Source: Pseudomonas hefeiensis
GTDB taxonomy: Bacteria; Pseudomonadota; Gammaproteobacteria; Pseudomonadales; Pseudomonadaceae
Assembly: GCF_030687835.1 (NCBI RefSeq)
Contig: NZ_CP117449.1
Location: forward strand, 248,001-312,000
Direction: 5' to 3'
DNA: 64,000 nucleotides
Shown: one piece after another, positions 21,101 through 31,547 of the stretch
How positions within the stretch are numbered: the stretch's first letter is position 1
Layout of the letters: every line of letters begins with the position of its first letter
Translations under genes and position numbers: made by a program
Notes under the pieces: model-generated
What the model was told of the DNA's origin: nothing
Seen by the model: the letters and a program-made list of their open reading frames with translations, nothing else
The model's database searches: none

Positions 21101-24100
21101 TGGCCGTTCGACAGGGTGACGACCAGCGGAGCGCCGGTGACTGGTGCGTTGACCGAAGCGGTGTAAACGACAGTGCCGCCTTCAGCCACATTCGCGGTCG
21201 CGGTGAGTGAAACGGTGCTGGTGTCGATGGTATCGGTGACATCGGTCACTGCAGGCGTGGTGCTTGGGACCAGGTTTTCGAAGCTACCACCCGATGCGTT
21301 ATCGATGCTGACTTCGACCTTACCGGCGTCTTTGTAGACGTCGTCAGTCGGTGCATCGACGGTGACGGTGCCGGTTGTGGCGCCAGCGGCGATGTTGATT
21401 ACCGCGCCGTTGCTCAAGGTCACGGTCACTGGCGAGCCAGCGGCATTGCTCAGGATCGCGGTGTAAACAATCGAGCCGCCTTCGGCAACGGTGTCAGTTG
21501 CACTCAAGGTCAGACCGGTCGTGTCCTGAACGTCAGTGACAGTGGTGTCAGCTGGAGTGGCGTCGATGTCCAGTTTTTCATAGTTACCGCCCTGTGCGTC
21601 GTCGATCTTCACGCTCAGGTTATCGCCGCCGGCGAGGGCGTCGTTCTGGGTAACGAAGTTCACCGAACCGCTGCTGGAGCCAACCGGGATGGTGATGCTC
21701 TGGCCGTTCGACAGGGTGATGACCAGCGGAGCGCCGGTGACTGGTGCGTTGACCGAAGCGGTGTAAACGACAGTGCCGCCTTCAGCCACATTCGCGGTCG
21801 CGGTGAGTGAAACGGTGCTGGTGTCGATGGTATCGGTGACATCAGTCACTGCAGGCGTGGTGCTTGGGACCAGGTTTTCGAAGCTACCACCCGATGCGTT
21901 ATCGATGCTGACTTCGACCTTACCGGCGTCTTTGTAGACGTCGTCAGTCGGTGCATCGACGGTGACGGTGCCGGTTGTGGCGCCAGCGGCGATGTTGATT
22001 ACCGCGCCGTTGCTCAAGGTCACGGTCACTGGCGTGCCGGCAGCGTTGGTCAATGTCGCGGTGTAGGTGATTTGACCGCCTTCGGCAACCGAATCGGTAG
22101 CGCTCAGGCTCAGGCCGGTCGAGTCCTGCACATCGGTAACGGTGGTGTCAGCCGGCGTGGCGTCGATGTCCAGTTTTTCGTAGTTACCGCCCTGGGCGTC
22201 GTCGATCTTGACGCTCAGCGAATCACCACCTGACAAAGCGTCGTTCTGAGTAACGAAGTTGACCGAACCGCTGCTGGAACCGACTGGAATGGTGATGCTC
22301 TGGCCGTTGCTCAACGTCACGACCAGCGGAGCGCCCGTCACTGGGGCGTTGACCGAGGCGGTGTAAACGACAGTACCACCTTCAGCTACATTCGCGGTCG
22401 CAGTGAGCGAAACGGTGCTGGTGTCGATGGTGTCGGTGACATCAGTCACTGCAGGCGTGGTGCTTGGCACCAAATTCTCGAAGTTACCGCCGGTGGCGGT
22501 ATCAATGCTGACTTCAACCTTGCCGGCGTCTTTGTAGACGTCTTCGGTCGGAGCGTCGACGGTCACGGTGCCGGTTGTGGCGCCGGCAGCGATGTTGATC
22601 ACTGCGCCGTTGCTCAGAGTTACGGTCACTGGCGTGCCGGCAGCGTTGGTCAATGTCGCGGTGTAAACGATCGAACCACCTTCGGCGACGGTGTCAGTTG
22701 CCGAGAGCGTGAGGCCAGTGGTGTCCTGAACGTCCGTGACAGTTGTGTCAGCCGGAGTGGCATCGATGTCCAGTTTTTCGTAGTTGCCGCCTTGGGCATC
22801 GTCAATCTTGACGCTCAGCGAATCACCACCTGACAAAGCGTCGTTCTGGGTAACGAAGTTGACAGAACCGGAGCTGGAACCGACTGGAATGGTGATGCTC
22901 TGGCCGTTGCTCAACGTCACGACCAACGGAGCGCCAGTTACCGGGGCGTTGACCGACGCGGTGTAAACCACGGTGCCGCCTTCGGCGACATTCGCGGTCG
23001 CAGTGAGCGAAACGGTGCTGGTGTCGATGGTGTCGGTGACATCAGTCACTGCAGGCGTGGTGCTTGGCACCAAATTCTCGAAGTTACCGCCGGTGGCGTT
23101 GTCGATGCTGACTTCGACTTTGCCTGCATCTTTATAGACGTCGTCAGTCGGCGCATCTACGGTCACGGTGCCGGTGGTGGCGCCGGCGGCGATGTTGATG
23201 ACCGCTCCATTGCTCAAGGTCACAGTGACCGGAGTGCCGGCAGCGTTGGTCAATGTTGCGGTGTAAACAATCGAACCACCCTCTGCCACTTCAGTGGAAG
23301 CTGACAGGCTCAGACCGGTGGTGTCCACCGAATCGGTAATCGTCGTCACGGCAGGCGTGGTGCTTGGCACCAGGCTTTCAAAGTTGCCACCCGTGGCCCC
23401 GGTAATGGTGGTGCTGACGGTGCTGCCATTGTTGTAGACGTCGTTGGCCGGGGTATCGACGTTGACGGTACCGGTGGTTTGTCCGGCGGCGATGGTGATG
23501 ACCGAGCCATTGCTCAAGGTCACGGTTACCGGGGTCTGGGCCGGGTTGGTCAGGGTGGCGGTGTAGGTGATCTGGCCGCCTTCGGTGATGGTGTCGCTGG
23601 CGGTCAAGGTCAGGCCGGTGGCGTCCACCGAATCGGTGATCGTCGTCACGGCAGGCGTGGTGCTCGGCACCAGGTTTTCAAAGTTGCCGCCCGTGGCCCC
23701 GGTAATGGTGGTGCTGACGGTGCTGCCATTGTTGTAGACGTCGTTGGCCGGGGTATCGACGTTGACGGTACCGGTGGTTTGTCCGGCGGCGATGGTGATG
23801 ACCGAGCCATTGCTCAAGGTCATGGTCACCGGGGTTTGAGCCGGGTTGGTCAGGGTCGCGGTGTAGGTGATCTGGCCGCCTTCGGTGATGGTGTCGCTGG
23901 CGGTCAAGGTCAGGCCGGTGGCGTCCACCGAATCGGTAATCGTCGTCACGGCAGGCGTGGTGTTTGGCACCAGGCTTTCAAAGTTGCCGCCCGTGGCCCC
24001 GGTAATGGTGGTGCTGACGGTGCTGCCATTGTTGTAGACGTCGTTGGCTGGGGTATCGACGTTGACGGTGCCGGTGGTTTGTCCGGCGGCGATGGTGATG

Positions 24101-25338
24101 ACCGAGCCATTGCTCAAGGTCACGGTTACCGGGGTTTGAGCCGGGTTGGTCAGGGTGGCGGTGTAGGTGATCTGGCCGCCTTCGGTGATGGTGTCGCTGG
24201 CAGTCAAGGTCAGGCCGGTGGTGTCCACCGAATCGGTAATCGTCGTCACGGCAGGCGTGGTGTTTGGCACCAGGCTTTCAAAGTTGCCGCCCGTGGCCCC
24301 GGTAATGGTGGTGCTGACGGTGCTGCCATTGTTGTAGACGTCGTTGGCCGGGGTATCGACGTTGACGGCGCCGGTGGTTTGTCCGGCGGCGATGGTGATG
24401 ACCGAGCCATTGCTCAAGGTCACGGTTACCGGGGTTTGAGCCGGGTTGGTCAGGGTGGCGGTGTAGGTGATCTGACCGCCTTCGGTCACGGTGTTGCCCG
24501 CCGTCAGGGTGACGGTGGTGGTGTCGACGGTGTCGGTGATCTGGGTCACGGCCGGAGTGGTGGGCACGGTCACGGCAATGCCGGTGCCGCCAGTAGTGCC
24601 GGTGACGGTGACGCTGATCTGGCTAGGGTCGTTATAGACGGTGTCGTTCGGCGCCAGGGGGACGTTGACACTGCCGGTCAGTTGCCCGGCGGGAATCACG
24701 ATCACTGCACCGTTGGACAGGGTCACGATCAGGTTGGTCTGAGGTGCCTGGGTGACGGTCGCGGTGTAGACCAGCACGCCGCCGGCTTCAGTCAGGGTCG
24801 GGGTGGCGCTCAGGGTCAAAGTCGAATCAAGCACCGCGTTGGCAGTGGTATCGGTGTCGCCGCCGGTGATGTCATCGTCAGCGGCGGCGGCAGTGCTCAA
24901 ACCTTCAGTCGGGAACCCGATGGTCGGGTCGACGCTGCCAGCGGTGGCATCCAGCATCACCACGCTGTGGCCGCCACCGGCGGCCCCACCCGTACCTGCG
25001 GCAGTGGCGCCAGCGGCGGTGGCTTCAAGGGCGGTCGTCGGGTCGACACCGGCGGCAATGGCCTGTTGCAACTCTTCTACAGATGGCGCGGCCTGGGCAG
25101 TGGCCTGGGCCAGATCGGTGGAAGAGTCCGGGGCACTGGCGCTCCACTGGGTGTCGCGACCCAAGTCCAGAGTGCGCCCATCGGCCAGCTCCAAAGTAAC
25201 GGCGCCTTCAGGGCCGGTGTCTAACTGATCGCCTGTGTACAGGCGGTCACCTTCAATGAGCACACGCCGAATGCCCTCGGGGGATACGACGAAAACCTGT
25301 CCAACAATGCTTTTGACGACGGCAATAACACTGCTCAT
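9121..25338 (-). CDS. lapA: Giant biofilm adhesin LapA (two apparent indels)
   Basis: Type I-secreted RTX adhesin, about 5,409 residues if two indels are repaired. In order: N-terminal retention module from [20 protein letters not shown]; LapG site TAAG at residues 107-110; four 100-residue repeats; seventeen and a half 200-residue double repeats of Ig-like sheets; a Calx-beta-like segment; cadherin-like domains; a PA14-like region; a vWA domain with the MIDAS motif DSSGSMS; RTX nonapeptides ([11 protein letters not shown] type); and a C-terminal secretion region. The ATG at 25338 has GGAGAG upstream. One G is missing at 16032-16034, and an 11-base net loss with scrambled sequence lies at 14346-14392. 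The ends share one frame, but the middle (about 14372-16024) is shifted and hits stops. Assembly error in repeats is the simplest explanation; true inactivation cannot be excluded. Confidence 0.93.
12845..23340 (-). repeat. lapA 600-bp tandem repeat array, about 17.5 units
   Basis: The junction encoding AVTDVTDT recurs every 600 bases from about 12845 to 23045 (with small slips at the indel sites). Each unit encodes two alternating ~100-residue Ig-like domains: one with [10 protein letters not shown] and [10 protein letters not shown], one with [18 protein letters not shown] and [10 protein letters not shown]. Some neighbours are almost identical for several hundred bases (for example 16081-16500 and 16681-17100), pointing to recent duplication or gene conversion. 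Confidence 0.95.
23341..24540 (-). repeat. lapA 300-bp tandem repeats, four units
   Basis: Four head-to-tail 300-base units with starts at about 23341, 23641, 23941 and 24241. Each encodes a 100-residue Ig-like domain with [19 protein letters not shown] and [10 protein letters not shown]. They lie N-terminal to the 600-bp array in the protein and are a related but distinct repeat type. Confidence 0.93.
24994..25020 (-). other. LapG cleavage site region of LapA (two TAAG motifs)
   Basis: Codons 107-110 (25020-25009) and 112-115 (25005-24994) both read Thr-Ala-Ala-Gly. The first matches the position of the known LapG cut (between the two alanines at 108/109 in P. fluorescens LapA). The second is an extra copy one residue downstream. 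Confidence 0.8.
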
Positions 25339-25696
25339 TGAAGACTCTCCGGGTGCCACGTTCAGTAGACTTCCATGTACCGGACAGCCTGTGGCTGCGC
25401 CGGTCTGGACGTTCTTGCTTCGCTAGATAAGGTTGTTTTGACGCTTTTTAATGTCAATATTTTGGCTTATTTTTTTGGTTTATTTGTTTATGCCAAAGTA
25501 TTGACCTTCTGCTGGCCATCCTAAACAATCGCTTCAGTAATGTCACATTGATATTTAAGCGGCGACCTGTTCTTTCGGTGCATGATTCACTGCCTGTTTC
25601 GAACTTTCCGACATACGGTCATCCCGGTTGCCATCATCCGATGCAGCGCCACCTTTCGCTGTGATTCAAGACAAGAGTTTCGGGAAAAATCCAACC
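25339..25696. promoter_or_regulatory. Divergent lapA / lapE promoter region
   Basis: A 358-base gap between divergent lapA and lapE. The stretch 25435-25505 is strongly AT-rich (TATTTTGGCTTATTTTTTTG), unlike its surroundings, and probably holds the promoters. I could not assign exact -10/-35 boxes or FleQ sites by eye. Confidence 0.45.
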
Positions 25697-27047
25697 ATGC
25701 GTTCGCACCTGTTCAAGGCTTTACCTTTCGCCCTCGCCGCCAGTTTCGTACAAGCACAAACCTTGCCGCAGGCCATGCAACAGGCGTTGGATGTCCATCC
25801 TGAAATCCAGGCCGGGGTGAACAGTCGTTTGGCGGCGGACTACCAGCTCAAGGCCGCCAAAGGTGGCTACCTGCCTAGAGTGGATCTGGCGGCGGGGTAC
25901 GGTCGCGAAGGCACCGACAGTGTCACAACCCGCTCGGGCGGTACCAACCACTGGGAAACCTTGAACCGTAGCGAGTCCAGCCTGCGCCTGACGCAAATGG
26001 TTTTTGACGGTTTTGCGACGTCCAGCGAAGTGGGGCGTCAACAAGCCACCGTGAATGCCCGCGCCTATTCCTTGCTGGACGCGTCCGAGCGCACCGGGGT
26101 TGACCGTGGCCCAGGTTTATCTGGATGTGCTGACCCGGCGCGAGTTCGTGCGCCTGGCTGAGGAAAACCTCAAGAGTCACGAGCGCATCTTCGATCAAAT
26201 CAAGCTGCGTACCGACCGTGGCGTGGGCAGCGGCGCCGATCTGGATCAGGCTGAGGCGCGCATGGCCCAGGCCCGCAACAACCTGATCACCGAGCAGACC
26301 AACCTGGCCGACGCAGAGACCAACTACCTCAGCGCCGTGGGCCAGATGCCCGACCAACTGGAACGTCCCTCCGATTTTCTGGCGTTGTTGCCGGCCAACT
26401 TGAACGAAGCCCGCGCCCAGATGCTGGAAAACAGCCCGGTGTTGCGTTCGGCGGAGGCAGACATCGCGGCCGCCGAGCAACAGTACGAAGCCGCCAAGTC
26501 GAGCTTCTACCCACGCTTCGACGCCGAGTTGGGCCGTACCGCCGACAACGATCTGGATGGTCAGAACGGTCACAACAACGAATGGCAAGCTATGCTGCGC
26601 ATGCGTTTCAACCTGTATGCCGGTGGTAGCAACAAAGCGGATCTGGAGTCCAAGTCGTATTTGTCGAACCAGGCCCTGGACATCCGCAACAATGCCCTGC
26701 GTCAACTGACTGAAGAGTTGGGCCTGGCCTGGAACGCTCTCAACAACGCCAATGCCCAAGTGCCGATTGCCCAGCAATACGTCGATCACAGCACCAACGT
26801 ACGCACCGCCTACCAGCGGCAGTTCGGCCTCGGCGAGCGGACCCTGCTCGACTTGCTCGACAGCGAAAACGAGCTGTTCAGCGCATCCCGCCGTCTGGCG
26901 GAGATCAAGAACGTGCAGTTGTTCAGTCAATACCGGATCAAGGCAACCATGGGCCAGTTGCTCAAAAGTCAGGGCGTTGTCGCGCCGTTGGCATCCGTTG
27001 TGCAGAATGACATCAAGCCCAGGGTCCAGTTGCCTGGGATGAATTGA
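25697..27047 (+). CDS. lapE: Outer-membrane TolC-like protein LapE (one frameshift)
   Basis: TolC-family outer-membrane channel for the LapA type I secretion system, 449 residues if repaired. A signal peptide MRSHLFKALPFALAASFVQA is followed by the two-fold TolC repeat (LPQAMQQALDVHPEIQAGV; later YEAAKSSFYPRFDAEL). The frame breaks at 26096-26099, where ACCGGGGTTGACC has one G too many; removing it joins LLDASERT directly to LTVAQVYLDVL. The ATG at 25697 was chosen because it gives the signal peptide. lapB starts 38 bases after the stop. The single-base indel in a G-run may be a sequencing error; as given, the protein would stop after about 155 residues. Confidence 0.88.
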
Positions 27048-27085
27048 GTCATCCATCCCGTTTTGACCAGCAAAGAGTGCCCAGC

Positions 27086-29242
27086 GTGGAATCAGAAGTC
27101 AGTCGAGCCGAACTCATCCATGATCCACGCACGCTGCACGATGACCCGTTGCTGGACGGTTTGCTGGCGCTTTGCATGCTCCATCAGAAGCCGGCCAGCG
27201 CGGCGATGCTCACCACGGGCCTGCCGTTGCCCAAGCAACGGCTGAGCGTCGAATTATTGTCGCGTGCGGCAGCGCGTGCCGGTCTGCAAGGCCGGGTGCT
27301 GCAACGCAGGCTCGAGCAGATACCGACCATCGCCATGCCGGCCCTGTTGTTGCTCAAGGACGGTCGCAGCGCGGTATTGCTCGGCTGGGTCGGCGATGAC
27401 CAGGCGCGTCTGCTGCTCAGCGAAAGCGACGGCGGCGAAGTGACGGTCAGCCGCGAACTGCTGGCCGACGACTACAGCGGCAAAGTGTTCTTCGCCCAAC
27501 CGCAACATAAATTCGACGTGAACCACGGTACGCTCATCCCCCGGGCGCGCTCGTGGTTTCGCGACACCCTCAAGCGGTCGCGCTGGCTGTACGCCGACGC
27601 CATCGCCGCCAGCTTGCTGATCAACATTATCGCCATGGCTGCGCCGCTGTTCGTGATGAACGTTTACGATCGCGTGGTGCCGAACCAGGCCGAATCCACC
27701 CTGTGGGTGCTGGCGATCGGCATCACTGGCGCCTATGTATTCGACCTGATCCTCAAGATGTTGCGCAGCCTGTGCCTGGACCTGGCCGGCAAGAAAACCG
27801 ACCTGATCATTTCGGCAACGCTGTTCGAGCGCATCGTTGGCATGGCCATGAAGTATCGCCCGGCCCGGGTTGGCAGCTTTGCCCAGAACATCCATGAGTT
27901 CCAAAGCCTGCGGGACTTTCTCGCGTCCTTGACCCTGACCAGCCTGATCGACCTGCCGTTCACCTTGCTGATCTTCATGGTCATCGCGATCCTCGGCGGA
28001 CATCTGGTATGGATTCCGGTGCTGGCCTTTCCGATTGCCCTGCTGATCGGCTACGCCTTGCAAAAGCCCCTGGCGGCGACCATGGAGCGAACCATGGCCC
28101 TGGGCGCCGAGCGTCAATCCAGCCTGATCGAAACCCTGGCCGGTCTGGATGCGGTGAAGGTCAACAACGCCGAGAGTGAGCGCCAATATCAGTGGGAACA
28201 AACCATTGGCACGCTCAGTCGTCTCGAGCTGCGGGTGAAGATGCTGTCTGGCCTGGCGATGAACATCACTTTGCTGATCCAGCAGTTGGCCGGGGTGATC
28301 ATGATCGTCTTCGGCGTCTATCAGATCATCGACGGCAACCTGAGCATGGGTGGGTTGATCGCCTGCTACATGCTCAGTGGTCGCGCCCTCAGCCCGTTGG
28401 CGTCGCTGTCGGGTCTGTTGACTCGCTATCAGCAGGCGCGGGTGACCATGGTTTCGGTCGATCAGATGATGGAGCTGCCCCAGGAGCGCAATTTCGAAGA
28501 GCGCCCGTTGAGCCGTAAGGTCTTGCAAGGCGCTATTGAATGCCGTCAGTTGAATTTCACCTACCCGAACCAGCAGAACGCCGCGTTGAAGAACATCAAC
28601 CTGGTGATCAAGCCCGGGGAAAAAATCGGCATCATCGGTCGTAGCGGCTCGGGCAAGAGCTCCCTGGCCAAGTTGCTGGTGGGTCTGTATCAGCCGGACG
28701 ACGGAGCATTGCTGGTTGACGGCGTGGACATTCGCCAGATCGACGTCAGTGAGTTGCGCTACAACATCGGTTATGTGCCCCAGGATATCCAGCTGCTGGC
28801 CGGCACCCTGCGGGACAACCTGACCTCCGGTGCCCGTTACGTCGAGGACGAACTGGTGCTCCAGGCCGCCGAGCTTGCCGGTGTGCATGAGTTCGCGCGC
28901 CTGCATCCGCAAGGCTATGAACTGCAAGTTGGCGAGCGCGGGCAGAACCTGTCCGGCGGCCAGCGACAGAACGTCGCCCTGGCCCGCGCGTTGCTGCTCA
29001 ACCCGCCCATCCTGCTGTTGGATGAACCCACCAGTGCCATGGACAACACCGGTGAGGAACGCTTGAAACAGCGCCTGGCCGCCGTGGTGGAAAACAAGAC
29101 AGTGCTGCTGGTGACGCACCGGGCATCCTTGCTGTCGCTGGTGGACCGCCTGTTGGTGATCGACCGTGGGCAGATCCTCGCCGACGGCCCGAAAGCCGCG
29201 GTGATGGAAGCGTTGAAGAAGGGGCAGATCAGTGTTGCTTAA
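27086..29242 (+). CDS. lapB: Type I secretion ABC transporter LapB
   Basis: A 718-residue exporter: an N-terminal C39-like domain (about 20-140) with no recognisable protease triad, hence a docking domain; a six-helix membrane region (about 165-440); and an ATPase with Walker A GRSGSGKSS, signature LSGGQRQNVALARAL and Walker B ILLLDEPTSAMD. It powers export of LapA with LapC and LapE. GTG at 27086 (reading MESEVSRAEL) fits the family N-terminus better than an in-frame TTG at 27044. It overlaps lapC by 11 bases. Confidence 0.93.
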   Translation: MESEVSRAELIHDPRTLHDDPLLDGLLALCMLHQKPASAAMLTTGLPLPKQRLSVELLSRAAARAGLQGRVLQRRLEQIPTIAMPALLLLKDGRSAVLLGWVGDDQARLLLSESDGGEVTVSRELLADDYSGKVFFAQPQHKFDVNHGTLIPRARSWFRDTLKRSRWLYADAIAASLLINIIAMAAPLFVMNVYDRVVPNQAESTLWVLAIGITGAYVFDLILKMLRSLCLDLAGKKTDLIISATLFERIVGMAMKYRPARVGSFAQNIHEFQSLRDFLASLTLTSLIDLPFTLLIFMVIAILGGHLVWIPVLAFPIALLIGYALQKPLAATMERTMALGAERQSSLIETLAGLDAVKVNNAESERQYQWEQTIGTLSRLELRVKMLSGLAMNITLLIQQLAGVIMIVFGVYQIIDGNLSMGGLIACYMLSGRALSPLASLSGLLTRYQQARVTMVSVDQMMELPQERNFEERPLSRKVLQGAIECRQLNFTYPNQQNAALKNINLVIKPGEKIGIIGRSGSGKSSLAKLLVGLYQPDDGALLVDGVDIRQIDVSELRYNIGYVPQDIQLLAGTLRDNLTSGARYVEDELVLQAAELAGVHEFARLHPQGYELQVGERGQNLSGGQRQNVALARALLLNPPILLLDEPTSAMDNTGEERLKQRLAAVVENKTVLLVTHRASLLSLVDRLLVIDRGQILADGPKAAVMEALKKGQISVA

Positions 29243-30599
29243 GTCGGGTTTGAAAAATGCCGTGGGCCGCTATTTCAAGGGCTCGGACTCGCTGCATGGC
29301 CAGCCTCTGCCTGAGGTCAACAAAGCTCTGATCGAAGACGCCCCGCGGGTGGTGCGGCTGACGATCTGGGGGATCATCGGCTTCTTTGTGTTCCTGTTGC
29401 TGTGGGCCAACTTCGCGCAGGTCGACGAAGTGACCAAGGGCGACGGCAAGGCGATTCCGTCGTCCAAGATCCAGAAAATCCAGAACCTGGAAGGCGGTAT
29501 CGTTGCCGAGCTGTTTGTCAGCGAAGGGCAGATCGTCGAGGCCGGCGCGCCATTGATTCGCCTGGATGACACTCGGTTTGTCTCCAATGTGGGGGAGACC
29601 GAGGCTGATCGCTTGTCCATGTTGTTGCGGGTCGAACGCCTCAGTGCCGAGGTCGATGACCGGCCGCTGAACTTTCCGGAGGACGTGCTCAAGGCGGTAC
29701 CGCGCCAGGCCGCCAGCGAAGAGTCGCTGTACATCAGCCGTCGTCAGCAACTGCACGATGAAATCGGCGGGTTGCAGGAGCAGTTGATCCAGCGTCAGCA
29801 GGAGTTGCGCGAGTTTATTTCCAAGCAGTCGCAGTATCGCTCCGCTCTGTCGTTGCAACGCCAGGAGATCAATATGTCCGAGCCGCTGGTAGCCCAGGGC
29901 GCGGTGTCACCGGTGGAAGTGCTGCGGCTCAAGCGGGCTGAAGTCGAAACCCGTGGACAACTGGACGCTACGACACTGGCGATTCCCCGCGCCGAATCGG
30001 CGATCAAGGAAGTGCAGCGCAAGATTGATGAGACGCGCGGCAAGTTCCGCAGCGAAGCCCTGACCCAACTCAATGAGGCGCGCACCGACCTGAACAAGGC
30101 CCAGGCCACGGGCAAGGCTCTGGAGGATAGGGTAAGCCGTACACTGGTCACCTCGCCGGTGCGGGGTATCGTCAACAAGTTGCTGGTGAACACCATCGGC
30201 GGGGTAATCCAGCCTGGCAGTGACCTGGTGGAAATCGTGCCACTGGACGATACCCTTCTGGTGGAAGCGAAAATCCGTCCCCAGGACATCGCCTTCCTGC
30301 ACCCCGGTCAGGACGCCACGGTGAAATTCACCGCGTACGACTACACCATTTACGGTGGATTGAAAGCCAAGCTGGAGCAGATCGGCGCCGACACCATCAC
30401 CGACGAAGACAAGAAAACCACTTACTACATCATCAAGCTGCGCACCGAACGCAGCCACTTGGGCACCGATGAAAAACCGCTGTTGATCATCCCGGGCATG
30501 GTGGCCTCGGTGGACATCATCACCGGCAAGAAAACCGTGCTCAGCTACCTGCTCAAACCGATCATCAAGGCCCGGGCCGAGGCGTTGCACGAGCGGTAG
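29232..30599 (+). CDS. lapC: Type I secretion membrane fusion protein LapC
   Basis: A 455-residue HlyD-family adaptor linking LapB to LapE. Short cytoplasmic N-terminus, one transmembrane helix (LTIWGIIGFFVFLLLWANFA, near residues 44-63), a lipoyl half-motif (IQNLEGGIVAELFVSEGQIV), long coiled coil, second lipoyl half (VTSPVRGIVNKLLVNTIGG) and beta-barrel end. GTG at 29232 overlaps lapB, as expected for a coupled operon. No strong terminator follows; REP elements do. Confidence 0.93.
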   Translation: MLLKSGLKNAVGRYFKGSDSLHGQPLPEVNKALIEDAPRVVRLTIWGIIGFFVFLLLWANFAQVDEVTKGDGKAIPSSKIQKIQNLEGGIVAELFVSEGQIVEAGAPLIRLDDTRFVSNVGETEADRLSMLLRVERLSAEVDDRPLNFPEDVLKAVPRQAASEESLYISRRQQLHDEIGGLQEQLIQRQQELREFISKQSQYRSALSLQRQEINMSEPLVAQGAVSPVEVLRLKRAEVETRGQLDATTLAIPRAESAIKEVQRKIDETRGKFRSEALTQLNEARTDLNKAQATGKALEDRVSRTLVTSPVRGIVNKLLVNTIGGVIQPGSDLVEIVPLDDTLLVEAKIRPQDIAFLHPGQDATVKFTAYDYTIYGGLKAKLEQIGADTITDEDKKTTYYIIKLRTERSHLGTDEKPLLIIPGMVASVDIITGKKTVLSYLLKPIIKARAEALHER

Positions 30600-30666
30600 T
30601 GTTTGAGCGGGCGCTTCAACTTGAGGCCTGGGCTTTTGTGGCGAGGGAGCAAACGCCCGCTGACCT

Positions 30667-30771
30667 GTGTAGGAGCTGTCGAGTGCAACGAGGCTTCGAT
30701 CTTTCCCGAGACACTTGAGTTTCAAGCGAAAGATCAAAAGATAGCAGGCTCCGCCAGCGCCTACAGAGCCA
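30667..30771. repeat. REP-like doublet of the GTAGGAGCTG family
   Basis: TGTAGGAGCTGTCGAGTGC near 30668 with an imperfect inverse ending GCGCCTACAG near 30770; the inner part carries GATCTTTC and its inverse GAAAGATC. This is a second REP family in the window, also seen at 50319-50424. Confidence 0.65.
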
Positions 30772-30810
30772 TCCCTTCGCCACAGGTTCTGTGTTGCCTG
30801 GGCTGACGCC

Positions 30811-30903
30811 TTCGCGAGCAAGCCCGCTCCCACAGTTGATCGGTGTTGATCTCGATATTTAAGTTCGACACAAAACCCATGTGGGAGCGAGCCTGCTCGC
30901 GAT
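30811..30903. repeat. REP doublet downstream of lapC
   Basis: Inverted pair of the main REP family: CGCGAGCAAGCCCGCTCCCA near 30813 and GTGGGAGCGAGCCTGCTCGC at 30881-30900. It lies between convergent lapC and the DUF6124 pseudogene. Confidence 0.85.
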
Positions 30904-30930
30904 GGCGATCCTCAATCCACCACAGATATC

Positions 30931-31298
30931 TCAGCCCGGCGCTTGAACCTCAAGCCGATCCATCGCCCGCTCCACCAACAAATACACCCCATCGGCTATG
31001 CGACTGATCGCCAGGATCACGCTGCGGCGCGAGCCGTCGACATCGTCCGCCAGGTCGGCGGCGATGTGATGGACAACAAGTCTTCGGAGGCATTGGCCAG
31101 CAGGGTTTCGGTGTCGATGTCGGGGGCGACCATGAAGAGTTGGGCTGTCTGGGTTTTACCCGAGGCTCCGTCGGCAGGTTTGGGGTTGAGGTAATAGTCG
31201 AGGACGCGCTCGGCGGTTTCGTCGAGTTTTTTGGGTTTCGAGGAATTGTTGGAGTCATTGCCAGGGTTTCCTGGCGGATTCGGTGTGACCTTGAACAT
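30931..31298 (-). pseudogene. DUF6124 family gene, frameshifted copy
   Basis: The N-terminus MFKVTPNPP, the helix KKLDETAERVLDYYL and the core DIDTETLLANASEDLLSI are intact. After that, four bases are missing relative to the intact copy near 31056 (ATC-AC-ATC instead of ATC-AGCGCC-ATC). The frame then leaves the family sequence and stops early. The remaining C-terminal part (ADLADDVDGSRRSVILAI ... AMDRLEV) is readable in another frame to a stop at 30931. A 123-residue protein would result if repaired. The upstream promoter and leader are well kept. Confidence 0.8.
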
Positions 31299-31336
31299 GT
31301 TGTGTAGCTCCATCTGTAATCTCGGAACTGACACCT

Positions 31337-31542
31337 TTCGCTTGCACGCAAAGGAGGTGGCAGTTGTACGTAGGTGTGCAAGACCGGGCAGACGGAACCC
31401 CGGCAGATTCCTCCTTGCGGAAAATCTCCCACGCACAACTGCCATAAAGAGAGCCTTGACCAAAATTTGACCAAAGCTGATAGCAATGTGCGTCGTCTTT
31501 TACCCGGACTTGCACGTCCGTGTCACCGTTTTTTCAGTGACA
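31337..31542 (-). ncRNA. Candidate structured leader RNA, copy 2
   Basis: Same architecture as the copy at 7755-7960, read on the minus strand. P1 is CGGAC-GTGCAA-GTCCG (loop 31515-31510). P2 pairs GGCAGTTGTGCGTGGG (31443-31428) with the stretch 31374-31359 through G-U wobbles. P2a has a GCAA tetraloop instead of TTCG. P2b is GCCGGG/CCCGGT. The conserved TTGCAC lies at 31381-31376, and P3 again has a GTGCAA loop (31347-31342). The 5' hairpin GTCAC/GTGAC lies at 31521-31541. Confidence 0.7.
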
Positions 31543-31547
31543 AACCC

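Noticed and set aside
12845..23340. CRISPR-like periodic repeats
   Set aside because: The repeat period is 600 bases with no short repeat/spacer pattern, and it codes for protein domains.
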